Both the position numbers and the translations under genes were made by a program. Shown here piece by piece: positions 59,722 to 64,000 of a stretch of DNA of 64,000 bases. Numbering within the stretch: position 1 is the first letter of the stretch; every line of letters starts with the position of its first letter. The DNA is from Paulownia fortunei (taxonomy: Eukaryota > Streptophyta > Magnoliopsida > Lamiales > Paulowniaceae): the NCBI GenBank assembly GCA_019321725.1, contig CM033115.1, positions 10,302,673-10,366,672 on the forward strand, written 5' to 3'. The notes under the pieces were generated by a model that was not told where the DNA came from, made no database searches, and worked only from the letters and a program-made list of their open reading frames with translations.

Positions 59722-60050
59722 GTTTGTGGTATGAGAGCGAAGGTTTAGTCATTCCTGAAGATAAAAGAAGGCATATAAATACATCCTGGCTGGGAAACTC
59801 GATCAACTATTTATTTATTTATTTTTATGTTTACTTGATTAGATTTTATTTAAAGTTATTGTCATGATTATTCATTTATTATTGGTTGATGAATGGAATG
59901 ACATTAGGCAACGTACATCAGGTCATGGCATCAAAAAGGAAAATAATGAATGATCATGAGAGTAATCATAGTTTGGTGAATGATTTGTCAGATTCATTCA
60001 ACAACAGGGTAGAATGCAAGGTGAACAGATACAATAATTATTAGATATGT
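59722..60050 (+). pseudogene. Gypsy F primer site and gag start
   Basis: TGGTATGAGAGC at about 59728 (variant of the tRNA-Met site) follows the LTR end by a few bases. The gag start ATGGCATCAAAAAGG at about 59925 parallels gypsy C at 16842, then agggt...caaggtgaacagatacaataa. Similarity ends at ttagatatg, where C continues caacaaagaacc. Confidence 0.8.
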
Positions 60051-61491
60051 GATAAATTAGTTTTATACCAATAATTCATATGCATTTTGATTAACAATTT
60101 GGTTGGTTTTCAAGTTTTTATTTAACTTTTTATGCCTTTAGTTTGAAATATTATAGGTAATGGCAAAATGAGAAGAAAATGGAAAGAAACAAAAACTTGG
60201 TTGAAATTTTGAAAGAATGAGCATTGTGTTGCTACTGATGGTAGTGTTTGTATTTCAATCATAAGTCATTGCTCCAACATCATATTGACTTGATTCTTGG
60301 TCCATTAGAAATTCAAGAGATAGATCAACAACTTTTATGTTTACCACAAAATCCAGTTCCTATGATTTCAATGAGAAACATTAAGTTCAAGAGTCAATAC
60401 TGGACTGAAAATTTTTGGTATAACATATCTTGATATTTTAGGCAGAACTCTCTCTATAGATGTCCTATTAAGATGATTCATAAAGATATAAAAAGCTAAG
60501 AGTTAGGATAAAATTATTATGAAGACACCAATTTAGCCAAGAAAGTGGTGAAAAATGGTTGAAAGAGGTTGCAGGCACTGCAGAAACTAGTTTGGACATA
60601 ATGTTTAGCACCTAGTTGTACCTAACTATCCAGTCAGTGCTTAGATGTTACCATGTGGATAAAAGGAGAAAATTGGGTTTTTTTGCCCTCTTTGGTAAAT
60701 CTCCCATCTGATTTTAAGGACCCCAAAGAGCCTCCAAAAGTATTTATGGACGCGAGAAGTTGTTCTAGATAGAAAGTGGCATGCTGGACAGAATGAGCAT
60801 TCTTTGTGAGAAAGAGAGCCATTCTTAAAGACAAGGAAACCATTTTTGGAGACAATAAGAATTTCAACCATTTCACTCACTTCACAAATTAGTTAATAAT
60901 TTTCATGTTTTTCTTATGTATTTCTTAAAGTTATATTCATACATGATGAACTACACTTTTCTTTCTAGAGGATGATGTACTCTTATTGATCCCATGTTTT
61001 CAATTTCAAACAATATTAGTTTAAGTTACTCATCTTGTTTGTGTTGTCTTGCTTAGTATTATATCTTGATTATTTGGCTATTAATTGAGATTGTTGATGT
61101 ATGAGATTCGATACTCAAGAGAGTAAAGATTATACATGATCATAAGGCAACTTAGGAATTATAGAGTTGAGAAGCTTATGAAAGTTTTGAAGTTTTGAAG
61201 AAGAATTCATTGAACTTTTGTAAAATTTTATTCTTTAATTTTTATAGAGATATTGAAATTCATGTTGGAACTCATAATTATTTTGACACTCGAGAGAGAA
61301 AATTGATAAACTTAGGAATTCTTAACTTACTTGTGTTGTGGACTTGAATTGGTATATTTTGGAAGGAAGAACATAGGTAATAATTAGGTGAGTCATTCCT
61401 CTAGAATTTCTTGCTCATAAGGTATTTGTTGTATTGTTTCTAAGGATTCCACTCTTGTCTTTTCCCGAACAAGTTAACATCATGTTTTCAA
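60051..61491. repeat. Unassigned LTR-like block
   Basis: It begins tgataaattagttttata exactly where gypsy F homology ends and runs to ...caagttaaca before the copia G LTR. TG...CA ends and a length of about 1.4 kb suggest a solo LTR. The tgataaatta start resembles Tat/Athila LTR starts. I see no second copy in the window to confirm it and no coding frame of note. Confidence 0.35.
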
Positions 61492-62528
61492 TTAATCAAT
61501 TTACCATATTCTTGATGTTTCAATTAATTAACATCATTTAGAACATGAACACAGATGCACAACTTAGATTAAAATTAACACCAGTAATTTCAGATATTAA
61601 ATATCCTACTTCTTAATGCCATACCCAGAGAGAAAATAATCCACTATTAGTAAAGGGTTTACACAATATAACAATTGAACTTATAAAATAAAACCAAAGA
61701 CTTCCTCTTTATTTTGATTATGTTAAGATTCCTTCGACTCTGAATTTGTCTCATTAAACTCCCTTCAATATTAACAACCATCAAACAGTAAAACATTCCC
61801 TCGAAAACTTACCTGCTTTTCCCAATGATGTTCAATGTAATGTTCCAACACCAATTGGAACACGTGGAAAACTCTAGAAAATTTTGAAACTTAATTCTTG
61901 ATCAATGATCATTGAATTCTTCTAGAGATGGAATATGCTGCACTCACGTCAGAATTTATTCTATAAAAATCCATAGCCTAAGACTAATTGAAGATTGTGT
62001 TTAAATACACATCTTTCAATAGGTAGATTTCTAATCATATACATAGAAAATTGCCTAGTCTAACACAAAAACTTTCCAAACATAATCTTTCTATGTTTAA
62101 AAAAATATAAAACCTAATTATAACTATAAAACCTAATTATAACTCATATTTCTACTCTAAATCACAAGATTTCAGATGCTCCATCTTGGTAGGAAAATCG
62201 GTCGATTGTAATATGGAAAGTTCTATGAAGCTTGATTAATTTGGATAAGGCAAGTGCAAGATATCATATCTTGGTCATGAATTTATTTGGAGATATCTTT
62301 AGAATTTATTTTCATAAACTCTTCAATCTTATCTCTAATAAATTTATCCAATGTGGTAAGTATGTAAAGTTTGATTCCTACAAGAAAATAAATATACAAG
62401 AGTTAGTCTTGTATTAAAAGTCATACTAAAATATATAAAACACAACTTACCATTTTTAGAAGCTCAAATAAAATTAAATATTATTTTGCACAAACAATGC
62501 CAACAAAAATTAAGTCACAAACTTAACA
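61492..62528 (-). repeat. Copia G 5' LTR
   Basis: Partner of 54021-55097. In the element's direction it starts TGTTAAGTTTGTGAC at 62528 and ends ...aaaaca at 61492. No tRNA-Met primer site follows internally. Confidence 0.82.
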
Positions 62529-62631
62529 GATTTGATCAAGATCTGCCTGATTGAGGAAAAGTTTGAAAATCATAAAACTATTACCTTTTTGGTGCGATCT
62601 ATCTTCTCCATGAATTCTCTAGGTTACATTA

Positions 62632-62812
62632 GATTCAAGGATTTGGGAGTTTCCATGATGATTAATTTATTAGATTTGTTTGGATAATTTCGGATTCAAG
62701 GATTCAGGAGTTCCCATAATGATAAATTTATTAGACATGTTTGGATAATTTGAGATTCAAGGATTTCAGAGTTTCCATATTGATTAGTTTACTAGATTTG
62801 GTTGGATAATTT
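62632..62812 (+). repeat. 61-bp tandem repeat x 3
   Basis: Units begin gattcaaggatt and contain (g/a)gagtt(t/c)ccat, gattaatttattaga-like and tttggataattt words. Three consecutive copies with mild divergence, in non-coding DNA between two LTRs. Confidence 0.93.
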
Positions 62813-62950
62813 TTAATTGTTATGAATTTTAGATCCTTCATAATCAAGTTGAGTTATTTTTTCAATTACTATTAGGGATGGTAATGAATCTAAATTTTAT
62901 TTGAATGCTCCACAAGCTCACACTACTCGAGCGGGTTTAGAGAGAGTATA

Positions 62951-64000
62951 TATAACACCCCCACCACTAAATATAAATATTGATATAGCAGTAATTTTGA
63001 CAAGGTAGCACATGTTTGTGCATGTGTGTGTGTATATATATATATATTGTCAATTGTAGCACTTTTAGAAACAGTAATGTGTTTTCTCACATATAACCCT
63101 GTATATAAAAAAAATTATCATTTATATAAAAACATAACACCCATCACAGTCACGCTATTCTCAAACTTATTTACTATAAAATTTCAAGAATTAAATAGGA
63201 CACGACATTCCAAAGTTATAATACGATAGACTCAAAAATCAAAATAATAGCCTATACTTTCGAAAGAAGTAAGGACATTTTTTATCTTGTGACCTTTTAT
63301 ATATAGACAACAATTTACACAATAATAATGATTGTAAAAATTAGAATATGCCTACAACACAACCCAACAGGTCATCATCTATGTACAGTGATCCTTAGAA
63401 GCCCGTAGTAGCTCCAACAACCAGCCGAGTAAGCCTCAGAGTCTCAAGTTTCACCATGCTTACCTATAATGCATGAACTACGCGAGTTAATGCTCAGTAA
63501 GTGAAAATCATACATGTTGAAGAAATAATCAAACATATATGCGATGCATCTCTATGAAATCATGACAGGAATGCAAGCTCCCGAACCAAAAGAGTTCATT
63601 CAAAATCATTTTCCATCACTGGACCCTTGGCCTACCAGTAAATGCACCGGATAGAGCTCAGAACAATATCAATAATTACATGGTCATAAACAAATTGACT
63701 CAGTCTAGGGGCCATCTCCTGGGATCACCAGAGGTCCACCCCCTGTCTTCCCCTATGATCCTTCAGAAATCTTCCCACCAGTGGAGTCAATAAGGGTACA
63801 GTCAAATGGTCCACCCTCTCGTGACCACCAAAGGCACACCCCCTGTCAACCCCTATGATCCTCCAAGAAGTAACACTCGTAGTGTCCTAAAATATCACAT
63901 AAGCATGCCTCGGTATACTAGTAGTGGTCAATCAAAATATTTTCTTTTTGAAAATCATGTCTCAAATTATATCGTGCATGCAAGAACCTCAACTATACTC
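62951..64000 (-). mobile_element. Minus-strand chromovirus LTR (D / solo-LTR family), continues past window
   Basis: The reverse complement parallels the solo LTR at about 4690-5742, including the duplicated gacttctcga/ggatggtccac units (63715-63860), gcatgcctatgtgatattt-like and atagttgaggttcttgcatg (63981-64000). In its direction it ends gggggtgttata at 62951. Its start lies beyond the window, so whether it is a solo LTR or part of an element is unknown. A TA/TG run at 63028-63048 matches the one in the solo LTR. Confidence 0.78.

Larger units (their letters stand above)
57250..60050 (+). mobile_element. Gypsy F fragment (family of gypsy C): pol end, LTR, PBS, gag start
   Basis: A single LTR (58040-59721) is flanked by the 3' end of pol on its left and by a primer site plus gag start on its right. 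That arrangement occurs at the middle LTR of a tandemly linked pair. Both outer ends are truncated within copia G. Confidence 0.8.
54021..62528 (-). mobile_element. Copia G, minus-strand, Sirevirus-like; interior largely replaced
   Basis: Two LTRs in the same minus orientation (54021-55097 and 61492-62528) bracket a minus-strand RNase H fragment and several C-rich PPT-like motifs. The rest of the interior is occupied by a plus-strand gypsy fragment and unassigned sequence. The region next to the 5' LTR lacks a primer site, so sequence was deleted as well as inserted. Confidence 0.7.

Noticed and set aside
1..64000. CRISPR arrays, operons, tRNA or rRNA genes
   Set aside because: The tandem repeats lack spacer structure, the gene is intron-rich and eukaryotic, and I found no cloverleaf or rRNA-like sequence by eye.

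Overview
This window is plant nuclear DNA, almost certainly from a dicot. It is AT-rich, and most of it consists of decayed LTR retrotransposons of plant lineages: Ty1/copia elements with a tRNA-Met-type primer site, and chromodomain-carrying Ty3/gypsy elements. The one intact host gene has short exons and GT-AG introns. I saw no bacterial, organellar, tRNA, rRNA or CRISPR features. I cannot name the species.

Layout. Positions 1-8219 hold copia fragments and LTR pieces. These are a copia 3' end (1-766) with the start of its LTR, an LTR-like stretch with a Tat/Athila-like U5 and primer-site region, and a roughly 3 kb solo gypsy LTR (2725-5742) lying inside that stretch. Positions 8935-28896 are a three-level nest. 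Copia A was interrupted in its reverse transcriptase by copia B (9943-27501, target duplication GTGTC/GTATC). Copia B was interrupted in its integrase by chromovirus C (15179-23565, target duplication GATTT/GATCT). All three are riddled with stops.

Positions 28897-30662 read on the minus strand. They hold a copia integrase remnant, an unidentified exon-like open frame, and a broken copy of a LONELY GUY (LOG) cytokinin-activating phosphoribohydrolase gene. The LOG copy lies beside a polypurine-tract-like motif of a Tat/Athila-type element. The copia remnant was itself split by chromovirus D (30663-38388, target duplication TATGT/TATAT).

Positions 40316-53327 carry the only apparently functional gene, a complete plus-strand signal peptide peptidase-like (SPPL) intramembrane aspartyl protease. 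I could place 14 exons with in-phase junctions, totalling 1617 nt (538 residues plus stop). It has a signal peptide, a PA domain, and the YD, GxGD and PAL catalytic motifs.

Positions 54021-62528 are a minus-strand copia with Sirevirus-like PPT repetition. Its middle is replaced by a plus-strand chromovirus fragment of C's family in the order pol-LTR-PBS-gag, plus an unassigned LTR-like block. From 62951 to the end is a minus-strand LTR of the same family as the solo LTR near the start.

The repeats fall into recurrent families: A/B and the 1-766 copy (copia), C and the 57-60 kb fragment (gypsy), and D with the LTRs at 2725 and 62951 (gypsy). The only host gene activity supported here is the SPPL protease.
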